From NCBI RefSeq assembly GCF_014191255.1, contig NZ_JACHWH010000009.1, forward strand, positions 178,333-242,332: DNA of 64,000 nt. The letters run 5' to 3'. The notes under the pieces were generated by a model, which did not search any database, was not told the origin of the DNA, and saw nothing but the letters and a program-made list of their open reading frames with translations. This document shows, one piece after another, positions 8,385 through 17,633 of this stretch. The DNA comes from Amycolatopsis bartoniae (GTDB lineage: Bacteria; Actinomycetota; Actinomycetes; Mycobacteriales; Pseudonocardiaceae). The stretch's first letter is position 1. Every line of letters begins with the position of its first letter. A program made the position numbers and the translations under genes.

Positions 8385-9542
8385 TCACACCGAGAGGCGC
8401 CTCCGTTCCAGGGTCAGCTTCGCCTGGTCCGCGGCGGCTCGGCCGGCGTGCCAGCCCTCTCCGTTGCTGACCGTGTGCGTCCTGCGCGCCACCGTGGGAA
8501 AGAGCGAGACGAACAGCGCCTCCACCTCCTCGCCGCGCCGCGCCAGGACCGGGAGCAGCCGGGAGTCGGCCACCTCCGCCGTGGCCGTGGTGTCCGCCTC
8601 CCGCAGGCGTTCGCCGATGCGCGTGGCGTACGACAGGAGGAACGCGTGCCGGAACGAGCGGGTGCGCGAGCGGCCGCCGCTGCCGACCCGGCTGCCCGCC
8701 GCGAGCATCGCCTCGGTGGCCTGGACCAGCAGCGACGTCGCCAGCAGCTCGACGATGTCCAGGTCCACCTCGTGCCCCACCACCGCGAGGAAACCCAGCT
8801 TCTCGTACGACACCGCGCGACACCGGTTGGCCGTCGCCACCGCCGTCACCAGTGACGCCTTCGCCGCGAGGTACGGCTCGTCCAGCCAGAACCGCCGCGC
8901 CGCGCCGGTGGCCCGCGGCTGAACGAGCGCCTGCTCGAACGAGTACCGGCTCATCAGCTCCTGCGCCTTCGCCGACAGCGCCTCGGCCTCCTCCGGGTAC
9001 GGCGTCGACTCCGCCTTCGCCAGCAACGCCCGCACCCGCGCCAGCATCTTCTCGTCCACGCCCTCCCGGGACCCCGCGGGCAGAGGCAACTCCGGCAGCG
9101 CGGGCAACGTCGCGAGCACCGCCAGCGCCCCGACCGCGTCCGACAGCGCCTGCGTGAAGGTCCGGCCGTGCCGCTCGGCCCACTGCGTCAACCGCGGCCG
9201 GTCGCCCTGCCACCACGGCTCGGCACCGACGCGCGCGAGCTGCTCACGCCAGCGCGGATCGAGCGTCGCGGCCGGACGGCGGGAGACCTCCTCCGCCACC
9301 GCCTCCCCCGCCAGCGCCGCCGCACGGGCGTCCGCGCGCCGGAGCGTGATGCGGTGCACGTCGTACGGCTGCCACCCGCGCCGCAGCAGCCGGGCAACCA
9401 CCTCCACCAGCACGAGGTCGGCCGCCGTGGCGACGAGACGCTCCTCGCCGGAGGTCGTCAGCAGCCGCACCACGGACTTCCGGGCCGGGGGCACCGTCGC
9501 CGCGTGCAGCAGCAGCGTGGTGACCTCCTCCAGCTCACGCAT
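8385..9542 (-). CDS. DUF2786 domain protein
   Basis: 385 residues. Residues about 160-200 (KMLARVRALLAKAESTPYPE, then EAEALSAKAQELMSRYSF) are the DUF2786 helical signature, followed by a predicted alpha/beta domain that in this family begins near residue 215. The N-terminal ~150 residues are helical, rich in Arg and Ala, and not recognised. DUF2786 proteins have no settled function; some are phage- or plasmid-borne. No partner gene is near and both flanks are promoter-like gaps, so it is probably monocistronic. Confidence 0.85.
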   Translation of the reverse strand: MRELEEVTTLLLHAATVPPARKSVVRLLTTSGEERLVATAADLVLVEVVARLLRRGWQPYDVHRITLRRADARAAALAGEAVAEEVSRRPAATLDPRWREQLARVGAEPWWQGDRPRLTQWAERHGRTFTQALSDAVGALAVLATLPALPELPLPAGSREGVDEKMLARVRALLAKAESTPYPEEAEALSAKAQELMSRYSFEQALVQPRATGAARRFWLDEPYLAAKASLVTAVATANRCRAVSYEKLGFLAVVGHEVDLDIVELLATSLLVQATEAMLAAGSRVGSGGRSRTRSFRHAFLLSYATRIGERLREADTTATAEVADSRLLPVLARRGEEVEALFVSLFPTVARRTHTVSNGEGWHAGRAAADQAKLTLERRRLSV

Positions 9543-9843
9543 CCACTACCGCCTTCCGCCGACGCGAACGACCACAGGGTGAGGCTCGCGCACCGGCACG
9601 CACCCGGCCGCGACGACCCATGGAGTCCGGTGGCGAACCTCGCCCGGCCACCCACCTCCGCCGCGAACCGAGGCCACCATGCCACGACCGCATCCGCGGC
9701 CAGGGCAGGACCACGCCGAGGACCACCCTGAGTACGCGGGCAAACACGCTGAGGATGTTCATGGGAGGCATCATGCCCGGACCCACCGACAGTTTTGAAA
9801 ACGTCCTGAGACGACCAGTCTATTCGCTTGCTAGACTTTCCTC
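9543..9843. other. Intergenic region between DUF2786 and TetR genes
   Basis: 301 bp with no supported gene. The right end holds the TetR promoter and operator; the rest shows no hairpin or RNA motif that I can recognise, and the open frames crossing it have no family features. Confidence 0.6.
9809..9837. promoter_or_regulatory. TetR autoregulatory operator and promoter
   Basis: AGACGACCAGTCTA (9809-9822) matches AGACGACYRGTCTA, which recurs before the DJ-1 and hydrolase genes. A second arm makes the dyad AGTCTA-9nt-TAGACT (9817-9822/9832-9837). TAGACT also reads as a TANNNT -10 hexamer exactly 6 nt before the ATG, so the transcript is probably leaderless and repressor binding would cover the -35/-10 region. 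Confidence 0.65.
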
Positions 9844-10437
9844 ATGGCCCGCACCGCCCGCACCGTCGACACCCGCCGCAGCATTCTCGATGTCGCTCAG
9901 CGGATCATGGCGCGCAAGGGCTACTCCGCGGTCGGCATCAACGAGGTGCTCGCGGAGGCGGGGGTGCCGAAGGGGTCCTTCTACCACTACTTCGCCTCCA
10001 AGGACGCCTTCGGCGAAGCGCTCCTGAAGGCCTACTTCGACGAGTACATCGCCGACATGGACCGCGTCCTCAGGCAGCCCGGCCGGTCGGCCGCCGAGCG
10101 GCTGGCGGCCTACTGGCAGCAGTGGCGGGAAACGCAGAGCCTCGACGACTGCCAGGGCAAGTGCCTTGCCGTGAAGCTCGGCGCCGAGGTCGCCGACCTG
10201 TCGGAATCGATGCGGCTGGCGTTGAAGGAGGGCACCGACGCGATCGTCGACCGCCTGGAGCGCACGATCGCCGAGGGCCTGGCGGACGGGTCGATCACGA
10301 TCGACGGCGAGCCCCGCGGCACCGCGCAGGCGCTCTACGACATGTGGCTCGGCGCCAGCGTCATGGCCAAGATCCACCGCAGCCTCGCCCCGCTCGACAC
10401 CGCCACCACCGCCACCGGCCAGCTCCTCGGGCTCTGA
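9844..10437 (+). CDS. TetR-family regulator, NemR/AcuR-like
   Basis: 197 residues. N-terminal TetR helix-turn-helix at residues ~10-55 (SILDVAQRIMARKGYSAVGI, then NEVLAEAGVPKGSFYHYF). The ligand domain contains DDCQGKCLAVKLGAEVADLS, with the Cys and the GAE block typical of NemR/AcuR-type regulators that sense electrophiles through cysteine. The gene is preceded by a copy of the 14-bp operator also found before the nearby DJ-1 and alpha/beta hydrolase genes. It is therefore likely a repressor of itself and of both, released by reactive carbonyls, quinones or similar compounds (family knowledge plus inference). Confidence 0.88.
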   Translation: MARTARTVDTRRSILDVAQRIMARKGYSAVGINEVLAEAGVPKGSFYHYFASKDAFGEALLKAYFDEYIADMDRVLRQPGRSAAERLAAYWQQWRETQSLDDCQGKCLAVKLGAEVADLSESMRLALKEGTDAIVDRLERTIAEGLADGSITIDGEPRGTAQALYDMWLGASVMAKIHRSLAPLDTATTATGQLLGL

Positions 10438-10447
10438 TCCTGGAAAC

Positions 10448-10774
10448 TCAGAGGGTGCCCTCGTTCTCCTCGGCGGTGATGATCCGCAGGACACCGTCCA
10501 AGACCGCGGAAAAACGCCGGCGGGTGTCCTCCCGCAGCGACACGAAGCAGCGGGTGCCCTCCATCCGGTGGTGGGTCAGCCCCGCCTCGCGCAGCGTCTT
10601 CATGTGGTGGCTCAGCGTGGAAGGCCCCACGTCCACCTCGAACTCACCGCGCTGGTGCTCCCCGCCGTCGGCCAGGATCTTCATGATCAGCAGGCGGGCG
10701 GGATCTCCGAGCGCCGAAAGCACCCGGACGAGCCGGACGTCCCGGAGGTCGGGGTGCTGCGGCCGGTTGGGCAT
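10448..10774 (-). CDS. ArsR-family winged-helix repressor
   Basis: 108 residues with the compact ArsR fold: VRLVRVLSALGDPARLLIMK, then the recognition region VGPSTLSHHMKTLREAGLTH and the wing RMEGTRCFVSLRED. The CxC-type metal motif of metal sensors is absent from the recognition helix, so a non-metal signal is likely. It is divergent from a muconolactone-isomerase-like gene, with a perfect palindrome in the 77-bp gap, and convergent with the TetR gene (10-bp gap). Confidence 0.9.
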   Translation of the reverse strand: MPNRPQHPDLRDVRLVRVLSALGDPARLLIMKILADGGEHQRGEFEVDVGPSTLSHHMKTLREAGLTHHRMEGTRCFVSLREDTRRRFSAVLDGVLRIITAEENEGTL

Positions 10775-10797
10775 ACCGCGATCCTACCGCTTCCTTT

Positions 10798-10814
10798 GAT
10801 GTTCGACGAACATC
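10798..10814. promoter_or_regulatory. Palindromic operator between ArsR and isomerase-like genes
   Basis: GATGTTCG-A-CGAACATC, a perfect 8-bp inverted repeat with a single central base, in the short divergent promoter region. Size and position fit the binding site of the adjacent ArsR-family repressor, which would then control both genes. Confidence 0.65.
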
Positions 10815-10851
10815 GATGTATGGTCGGCTGACCGAACCCGAGGAGACCACA

Positions 10852-11148
10852 ATGGACTTTCTGGTGCGCATCGACGTCAGCCGTGCCTACGACCTGCCCA
10901 GCGAAGAGAGGGCCGACCTGATCGCACGGGAACAGGCCCGGGGGCGCGAGCTGCACGCCGAGGGTGTGCTGCGGAACATCTGGCGAGTGCCCGGCACGCG
11001 CGCCAACGTCGGCATCTGGTCCACTCTGGACGCGGACGCACTGGAGGACGCGCTGACGAGCCTGCCGATCCGGCCGTACGCGGAGATAGACGTGACCGCG
11101 CTGGCCACGCACGCGATGGTGCGGCAGGATCCCGGCGCCTGGACGTGA
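10852..11148 (+). CDS. Muconolactone delta-isomerase-like protein (MIase fold)
   Basis: 98 residues from ATG 10852, which follows AGGAG; an upstream in-frame ATG at 10816 lacks a ribosome site. The sequence FLVRIDV, EERADLIAREQARGRELHAE, IWRVPGTRANVGIW and LPIRPYAEIDVTALATH matches the CatC/muconolactone isomerase family in length and pattern. In catabolism CatC isomerises muconolactone to 3-oxoadipate enol-lactone, but no other beta-ketoadipate gene is near, so this is probably a family member with another small-molecule role. It is under likely control of the divergent ArsR protein. Confidence 0.8.
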   Translation: MDFLVRIDVSRAYDLPSEERADLIAREQARGRELHAEGVLRNIWRVPGTRANVGIWSTLDADALEDALTSLPIRPYAEIDVTALATHAMVRQDPGAWT

Positions 11149-11167
11149 CCGGAAGCGGGCAGACGTT

Positions 11168-11201
11168 CGGGCCGGACCGGCACGGTGGCCGGTCCGGCCC
11201 G
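11168..11201. terminator. Bidirectional hairpin between isomerase-like and DJ-1 genes
   Basis: A 13-bp perfect stem (11168-11180 with 11189-11201, core GGGCCGGACCGG) with an 8-nt loop between two convergent genes. There is no T-run on either side. Confidence 0.65.
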
Positions 11202-11213
11202 GGCAGTCGTGCG

Positions 11214-11912
11214 TCAGGCTAGGACGTCACTCCGTTCGGCGGCCAGCCGGATGAGGGCGTCGGCCGCCGGGCCCGAGGAGGCCGGGTTCTGCCCGGTGAT
11301 CAGCAAACCGTCCTCGACGACGTACGGCTGCCAGTCGCCGGTCTTGGAGTAGCTGCCGCCGAGTCGCTTGAGCTCGTCTTCGACGAGGAAGGGGACGATG
11401 TCGGTGAGGGCGACGCCGTCTTCCTCCGAGTTGGCGAACCCGGTGACGTTCCTGCCCTGGACGAGTGGGGTGCCGTCCTCGTTGACGGTGTGGCGCAGCA
11501 CGCCGGGGGCGTGGCAGACCAGCGCGAGGGGTTTGCCCGAACGCAGGGTGGTCTCGATCAGCCGCGCGGAGTCGGCGTCCTCGGCCAGGTCCCACAGCGG
11601 TCCGTGGCCGCCGGGGTAGAAGACGGTGTCGAAGTCCTCGGCCCGCACTGTGTCCAGGCGCGCGGTGGCCGCGAGGGCCGCGGTCGCCTCCGCGTCCGCC
11701 TCGAAGCGGCGGGTCTGCTCAGTCTGGAAGTCCGGCTCGTTGCTCTTGGGGTCCAGCGGCGGCCGGCCGCCCTTCGGCGAGGCGAGGGTGATTTCCCAGC
11801 CGGCGTCGTGGAAGCGGTAGTAGGGCGCGGCCAGTTCCTCCAGCCAGAAGCCGGTCTTGCGGCCGGTGTTCCCGAGCTCGTCGTGCGAGGTCAGAACGAT
11901 GAGGACCTTCAT
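11214..11912 (-). CDS. DJ-1/PfpI family protein, Hsp31/glyoxalase III-like
   Basis: 232 residues. Seen: the early Glu (TGFWLEELAAPYYRF), the central FYPGGHGPLWDLAED segment and the nucleophile elbow ALVCHAPGVL with the catalytic Cys. These fit the Hsp31/HchA-like branch, whose members hydrate methylglyoxal to lactate without glutathione or act as chaperones. The start has AGGAG upstream and, before that, a copy of the TetR operator. With the NemR/AcuR-like regulator at 9844 this suggests a reactive-carbonyl detoxification role (inference). The hydrolase gene upstream on the same strand ends 51 bp away. Confidence 0.88.
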   Translation of the reverse strand: MKVLIVLTSHDELGNTGRKTGFWLEELAAPYYRFHDAGWEITLASPKGGRPPLDPKSNEPDFQTEQTRRFEADAEATAALAATARLDTVRAEDFDTVFYPGGHGPLWDLAEDADSARLIETTLRSGKPLALVCHAPGVLRHTVNEDGTPLVQGRNVTGFANSEEDGVALTDIVPFLVEDELKRLGGSYSKTGDWQPYVVEDGLLITGQNPASSGPAADALIRLAAERSDVLA

Positions 11913-11928
11913 GCTATTCTCCTAAAAG

Positions 11929-11942
11929 TAGACCAGTCGTCT
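11929..11942 (-). promoter_or_regulatory. TetR operator before the DJ-1/PfpI gene
   Basis: TAGACCAGTCGTCT on the + strand, that is AGACGACTGGTCTA on the coding strand. It matches the operator before the TetR gene at 12 of 14 positions, with identical half-sites. It lies 17-30 bp upstream of the start codon, where a bound repressor would block transcription. Confidence 0.65.
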
Positions 11943-11963
11943 TTAACAGGGTAAAAAGGGGTG

Positions 11964-12839
<876 letters not shown>

Positions 12840-12844
12840 TCATT

Positions 12845-12871
12845 TCTATACGACTGGTCTACTAGAGTCAA
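12845..12871 (-). promoter_or_regulatory. Promoter of the alpha/beta hydrolase gene with embedded TetR operator
   Basis: On the minus strand TTGACT (12871-12866) is followed, after 17 or 15 nt, by TAGAAA (12848-12843) or TATAGA (12850-12845). ATACGACTGGTCTA (12848-12861), 13/14 identical to the DJ-1 operator, fills the spacer. A repressor there would exclude RNA polymerase. Confidence 0.65.
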
Positions 12872-12905
12872 GCCTGCTCGAACAGGGCCCTTGCGGACCG
12901 CTGTC

Positions 12906-14096
12906 TCAGACGGCTTCCAGCAGCGCCACGCACTCCACGTGGTGAGTCATCGGGAACGCGTCGAACGCCCGTAGCTCCGCGAGCCGGTAACCCGAGGCGA
13001 CGAACGTGGCGAGATCCCGCGCCAGGGCGGCGGGATCGCACGCGACATACAGGACTCTCGCCGGCCCCCGGTCCACAATGGACTCCACGACCGCACGCCC
13101 GGCACCCGATCGCGGCGGGTCCAGCACGACGACCTCCGGCCGTCCGCCGAGGTCCCGCAGCACGTCCTCCACCCGGCCGGACCGCCACCGCACCTGCGGC
13201 AGGTCGGCGAGCGCCGCCTCGCCGTCGGTGACGGCCCGCCGCCCCGACTCGACAGCCACGACCTCGCCCTCCGGGCCGACCTGCGCCGCCAGCACCGACG
13301 CGAACAACCCGACACCGGCGTACAGGTCCCACACCAGCGCGCCGGCCGTCGCCTTCGCCCAGTCGGCGACGACCGCGGCGAACGTGTCCGCCGCCGCGGG
13401 ATGCACCTGCCAGAACCCGTGCGCGTCGAGCTTCCAGTCCCGCCCGGCCGCGTGCTGCACGGCGACTCCGCCGCTCAGCTGCCGCGCCCGGCGCTTGCCA
13501 CGCACGACGCTCTGCTCACGCACGTGCGTCTGCCCGTCACCGTCGCGGGTGACTTCGAGCTCCGTTCCCGGCCGCCACCGCCGCGACAGCACACCGTCGA
13601 GCGCACCGGGCACCGCGATCGGGCAGTCGTCGAGCGCCACGACCCGGTGACTGTGGTGCGCCCGCAGGCCCGCGCGGCCGTCCCGCCCCGCGACCAGTCG
13701 CACGCGGCTGCGCCAGTCCAGCGGGCCGCCGGGAAGCGCTTCCACCTCGACCGGCCGGTCGATGCCCGCGAGTCGCGACAGCTGCTCGGCGACCACCCGC
13801 GCCTTCAGCTCCCGCTGGAACTCCGGCTTCGCGTGCTGCCAGTCGCAGCCGCCGCACAGGCCCGGCGCGGCCAGCGGGCACGGCGGTTCCACCCGTTCCG
13901 GCGACGCCTGCAACACCCGGACGGCGTCCGCGCGACAGAACGACCCGCCCTTGTCCTCGGTGACCTCGGCGAGCACGACCTCACCGGGCAGCGCGTGCCG
14001 CACGAACACCACGCGCCCTTCGACACGCGCGACGCAGTGCCCGCCGTGGGCGACCGGCCCGACCTCCGCTTCGAGCGTCCGGCCCACCCAGTTCAC
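12906..14096 (-). CDS. TRAM-domain class I SAM-dependent uridine (m5U) methyltransferase, TrmA/RlmD-like
   Basis: 396 residues. N-terminal TRAM RNA-binding domain (VGRTLEAEVGPVAHGGHCVA), an iron-sulfur-type cysteine set (PPCPLAAPGLCGGCDWQHA), a SAM Rossmann domain (VWDLYAGVGLFASVLA) and the C-terminal catalytic VLDPPRSGAG and YVACDPAALARDLA motifs with the nucleophilic Cys. It makes 5-methyluridine in rRNA or tRNA; which base cannot be told. Its GTG start overlaps the stop of the upstream permease by 4 nt, so translation is coupled. The pair matches Rv2689c-Rv2690c. Confidence 0.9.
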   Translation of the reverse strand: MNWVGRTLEAEVGPVAHGGHCVARVEGRVVFVRHALPGEVVLAEVTEDKGGSFCRADAVRVLQASPERVEPPCPLAAPGLCGGCDWQHAKPEFQRELKARVVAEQLSRLAGIDRPVEVEALPGGPLDWRSRVRLVAGRDGRAGLRAHHSHRVVALDDCPIAVPGALDGVLSRRWRPGTELEVTRDGDGQTHVREQSVVRGKRRARQLSGGVAVQHAAGRDWKLDAHGFWQVHPAAADTFAAVVADWAKATAGALVWDLYAGVGLFASVLAAQVGPEGEVVAVESGRRAVTDGEAALADLPQVRWRSGRVEDVLRDLGGRPEVVVLDPPRSGAGRAVVESIVDRGPARVLYVACDPAALARDLATFVASGYRLAELRAFDAFPMTHHVECVALLEAV

Positions 14097-16111
14097 TGGA
14101 CGCGGTCCCGGCGTTCGGCCGTCGTGTACAGCCCGCGGCGCACGTCGCCGGCGGCGGGACGAGCCCGCTTGAGGCGGCGCACCGCGGCCTCCGACGAGGC
14201 CAGCTGCCACGGCACGCTCGCCACGATCACGCCCTGCTGGAACAGCAGCCTTCCCTTGAGCCGCAACGCACTCTGGTTGTGCAGCAGCTGCTCCCACCAG
14301 TGCCCGACGACGTACTCGGGGATGAACACGGTGACCACGTTGCGCGGGTTGTCCCCGCGCACCCGCTTCACGTACTCGACGACGGGCTTGGTGATCTCCC
14401 GGTACGGCGACTCGAGCACCTTCAGCGGCACCTTGAACCCGCGTTTCTCCCACTCCGCGGTGAGCCGGCGCGTCTCCTCGTCGTCGACGTTCACCGTGAC
14501 GGCTTCGAGCACGTCGGGGCGGAACGCCTTGGCGTACGACAACGCCCGCAGCGTCGGCAGGTGCAGCTTCGACACCAGTACCACCGCGTGGTTGCGCGAG
14601 GGCAGCACACTCGGCTGGTAGCCGTCCACTTCGGACAGTTCCGCCGCCACCCTGTCGTAGTGCCTGCGAATCGCGGTCATCAGCAGGAAGATCGCCACCA
14701 TCGCGGCGATCGCGATCCACGCGCCGAGCAGGAACTTGGTGATCAGCACGATCACCAGCACCGTGCCGGTGCAGGTCAGGCCCACCGCGTTGACCGTCTG
14801 AGAACGGCGCATCCGCCGCCGCGTGTTCGGGTCCGTCTCCCGCGCCAGCAACCGGTTCCAGTGCCGGATCATGCCCGCCTGGCTGACGGTGAACGACACG
14901 AACACACCCACGATGTACAGCTGGATCAGCCGGGTGACCTCGGCGTCGAACGCGATGATCAGCACCAGCGCGAACGCGGCCAGGAACAGGATGCCGTTGG
15001 AGAACGCCAGCCGGTCGCCGCGCGTGTGCAGCTGCCGAGGCAGGAAGCGGTCCTGCGCGAGGATCGAGCCCAGCACCGGAAAACCGTTGAACGCGGTGTT
15101 CGCCGCCAGCAGCAGGATGATGCCGGTGACGAACGAGATGTAGTAGAAGCCCGGCGGGAAGCTCTGGAAGACCGCCTCGGCGATCTGCGTCACGATGGTC
15201 TTCTGCTGGTAGCCCGCGGGCGCGCCGATGAGCTGGCGCTCCGGGTCGTCGGCGAACTTGACGCCGGTGATGATCGCGAGCGCGATGATGCCGATCAGCA
15301 TGGCCACCGCGAGCAGGCCCATCATCAGCAGCGTCGTGGCCGCGTTCTTCGACTTGGGCTTGCGGAAGGCGGGCACGCCGTTGCTGATCGCCTCGACCCC
15401 GGTCAGCGCCGCGGCGCCGGAGGAGAACGAGCGCAGGATCAGGAACACGAACGCGAACCCGGCCAGCGACGACTCCTCGTGCAGCTGGAACCCGGAGCTC
15501 TCCGCGTGCATCTGCGTGCCGGTGGCGGCCTCGACGAGGCCCCACACCACCATGACCAGAATGCCCCCGATGAACCCGTATGTGGGAATCGCGAACGCTT
15601 TGCCCGATTCCCGCACACCGCGGAGGTTCAGCGCGGTCAGCACCGCGACGATCAGCACCGCGAACAGCACCTTGTGCTGGGCGATGAACGGGATCGCCGA
15701 GCCGATGTTCGCGACACCGGACGAAGTGGACACTGCGACCGTCAGCACGTAGTCGACGAGCAGTGCGCTGGCCACGGTGAGCCCGAACTTGCCGCCCAGG
15801 TTCGTGGTGGCCACCTCGTAGTCACCGCCGCCGCTGGGATAGGCGTGCACGTTCTGCCGGTAGGAGGCGACCACGACGAGCATGACCAGCGCGACGGCCA
15901 CGCCGATCCACGGCGCGAGGGCGTACGCGGACAGCCCGGCGACGCTCAGGGTCAGGAAGATCTCCTCGGGCGCGTACGCCACGCTGGACAGCGCGTCCGA
16001 GGCGAAAATGGGCAGCGCGATGCGCTTCGGGAGCAGTGTGTGGGATAGCCGGTCACTGCGGAACGGACGACCAAGGAGCAGCCGTTTGGCCACGGTCGCG
16101 AACTTCGGCAC
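14093..16111 (-). CDS. APC-superfamily amino acid permease with long cytoplasmic C-terminal domain
   Basis: 672 residues from GTG 16111. The start is chosen because TACTCT, a TANNNT -10 box, lies exactly 6 nt upstream (leaderless) and the next residues, PKFATVAKRLLLG, fit the family. About 12 membrane segments from residue ~45 (LPIFASDALSSVAYAPEEIF) to ~480, with an APC-type YPSGGGDYEVA motif, then a ~170-residue soluble tail resembling universal-stress/regulatory domains. Similar proteins (Rv2690c) lie beside the ceoB/ceoC potassium-uptake subunits, here divergent, so a K+ uptake role is possible (inference). Confidence 0.9.
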   Translation of the reverse strand: MPKFATVAKRLLLGRPFRSDRLSHTLLPKRIALPIFASDALSSVAYAPEEIFLTLSVAGLSAYALAPWIGVAVALVMLVVVASYRQNVHAYPSGGGDYEVATTNLGGKFGLTVASALLVDYVLTVAVSTSSGVANIGSAIPFIAQHKVLFAVLIVAVLTALNLRGVRESGKAFAIPTYGFIGGILVMVVWGLVEAATGTQMHAESSGFQLHEESSLAGFAFVFLILRSFSSGAAALTGVEAISNGVPAFRKPKSKNAATTLLMMGLLAVAMLIGIIALAIITGVKFADDPERQLIGAPAGYQQKTIVTQIAEAVFQSFPPGFYYISFVTGIILLLAANTAFNGFPVLGSILAQDRFLPRQLHTRGDRLAFSNGILFLAAFALVLIIAFDAEVTRLIQLYIVGVFVSFTVSQAGMIRHWNRLLARETDPNTRRRMRRSQTVNAVGLTCTGTVLVIVLITKFLLGAWIAIAAMVAIFLLMTAIRRHYDRVAAELSEVDGYQPSVLPSRNHAVVLVSKLHLPTLRALSYAKAFRPDVLEAVTVNVDDEETRRLTAEWEKRGFKVPLKVLESPYREITKPVVEYVKRVRGDNPRNVVTVFIPEYVVGHWWEQLLHNQSALRLKGRLLFQQGVIVASVPWQLASSEAAVRRLKRARPAAGDVRRGLYTTAERRDRVQ

Positions 16112-16269
16112 AAGGAAAGAGTAGGGCCGTCCCGCCCAGGATGTTCGGTGAGGGCAGGACTGGGTCACGGTTCACACCGGGTGCGCTGTGGTGCGCGGCC
16201 GGACAAGGTAGGTTCTCGCTGGCGTGCAGCGGGTAACCGCTGTCCGGGTGACGCACAGGAGGCAAGCGG

Positions 16270-16935
16270 GTGCACGTGGTGATCATGGGATGCGGCCGGG
16301 TGGGCGCGTCCCTGGCCGCGGCGCTGGAGCGCCTGGGGCACGAGGTCGCGGTGATCGACAAGTCCCAGGACGCGTTCCGGCGGCTGGGCAGCGACTTCCA
16401 CGGCAGGCAGATCACGGGGATGGGCTTCGACCGCCAGGTCCTGATCGACGCGGGCATCGAGCGGGCGGGCGCTTTCGCCGCGGTCTCCAGCGGCGACAAC
16501 TCGAACATCATCTCGGCCAGGGTGGCGCGGGAGACGTTCGGCGTGCAGCACGTCGTGGCGCGCATCTACGACCCCAAGCGCGCCGCGGTCTACGAGCGGC
16601 TCGGCATCCCGACCGTCGCGACGGTCCCGTGGACCACCGACCGCTTCCTGCGCACGCTCCTGCCGGACGGCGTGGCGTCCGCGTGGCGGGACCCCACGGG
16701 CAACGTGGCGATCCTGCAGCTCCCGCTGCACGAGGGCTGGGTCGGCCGGCCGGTGCACGAGCTGCAGGAGTCGACCGGCGCGCGGGTGGCGTTCATCATG
16801 CGGTTCGGCACCCCGGTGCTGCCGGACTCCAAGACCGTGCTGCAGGCCGACGACCTCGTCTACGTGGCGGCGCGGTCGGGCACGGTGAGCGACGTGAGCA
16901 GCGTCGCGGGGCGCGCTCCTGAGGAGGAGAGCTGA
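16270..16935 (+). CDS. ceoB: TrkA-type potassium uptake regulatory subunit (CeoB-like)
   Basis: 221 residues, GTG start. RCK_N Rossmann domain (VVIMGCGRVGASLAAALE, with the acidic EVAVIDKS strand end that binds NAD/ATP) at residues 1-120 and an RCK_C domain (LQLPLHEGWVGRPVHELQ) to the C-terminus. Such proteins gate Trk/Ktr potassium transporters in response to nucleotides. It overlaps the next trkA-like gene by 1 nt (TGATG), as in mycobacterial ceoBC. A leading candidate for the gated membrane partner is the divergent permease. Confidence 0.93.
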   Translation: MHVVIMGCGRVGASLAAALERLGHEVAVIDKSQDAFRRLGSDFHGRQITGMGFDRQVLIDAGIERAGAFAAVSSGDNSNIISARVARETFGVQHVVARIYDPKRAAVYERLGIPTVATVPWTTDRFLRTLLPDGVASAWRDPTGNVAILQLPLHEGWVGRPVHELQESTGARVAFIMRFGTPVLPDSKTVLQADDLVYVAARSGTVSDVSSVAGRAPEEES

Positions 16936-17591
16936 TGCGGGTCGCGATCGCCGGGGCGGGTGCCGTGGGGCGCTCGATCGCCCACGAGCTCATCGACGGC
17001 GGCCACCAGGTCATGCTGATCGAGCGGCAGTCCCAGCAGTTCGAGCCGGAGACCGTCGAGCAGGCCGACTGGGTGCTGGGCGACGCGTGCGAGGTCTCGA
17101 CGCTGGAGGAGTCCGGCGTGGACCAGTGCGACGTGGTGATCGCCGCGACGGGGGACGACAAGGTCAACGTGGTGGTCGCGCTGCTGGCGAAGACCGAGTT
17201 CGCGGTGCGGCGCGTCGTGGCGCGCGTGAACAACCCCGCGAACGAGTGGCTCTTCACGGAGGCCTGGGGCGTCGACGTCGCCGTGTCGACGCCGCGGATG
17301 CTCGCGGCGCTGGTCGAGGAGGCCGTCAGCGTCGGCGACATGGTGCGGCTGATGACGTTCCGGCAGGGCCAGGCGAACCTCGTGGAGCTGACGCTGCCGG
17401 CGGAGACGCCGCTGGCGGGCCGCCCGGTGAGCGAGATCGCGCTGCCCCGGGACGCCGCGCTGGTGACGATCCTGCGTGGCGAGCGGGTGATCGTGCCGCA
17501 GCCGGAGGACCCGCTGGAGCCCGGCGACGAACTCCTGTTCGTCGCGAACGCCGAGGTGGAAGGCGACGTCCGGGCGGCGCTGGGCTACTGA
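16935..17591 (+). CDS. ceoC: TrkA-type potassium uptake regulatory subunit (CeoC-like)
   Basis: 218 residues. Paralogous to the preceding gene: RCK_N (MRVAIAGAGAVGRSIAHELI, VMLIERQSQQ) followed by RCK_C (ETPLAGRPVSEIALPRDAAL). The two subunits probably assemble together. Its ATG shares one base with the stop of ceoB, so the two are translated from one transcript. Confidence 0.93.
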   Translation: MRVAIAGAGAVGRSIAHELIDGGHQVMLIERQSQQFEPETVEQADWVLGDACEVSTLEESGVDQCDVVIAATGDDKVNVVVALLAKTEFAVRRVVARVNNPANEWLFTEAWGVDVAVSTPRMLAALVEEAVSVGDMVRLMTFRQGQANLVELTLPAETPLAGRPVSEIALPRDAALVTILRGERVIVPQPEDPLEPGDELLFVANAEVEGDVRAALGY

Positions 17592-17633
17592 GCCCGGCCG
17601 CACCGGCACGCGAGCCGCTTCCGGAACCGGTCG

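Noticed and set aside
12906..15545. A single 879-codon frame joining the methyltransferase to upstream sequence
   Set aside because: The upstream 480 codons are the wrong frame of the permease gene. The methyltransferase begins at GTG 14096, where its TRAM domain starts.
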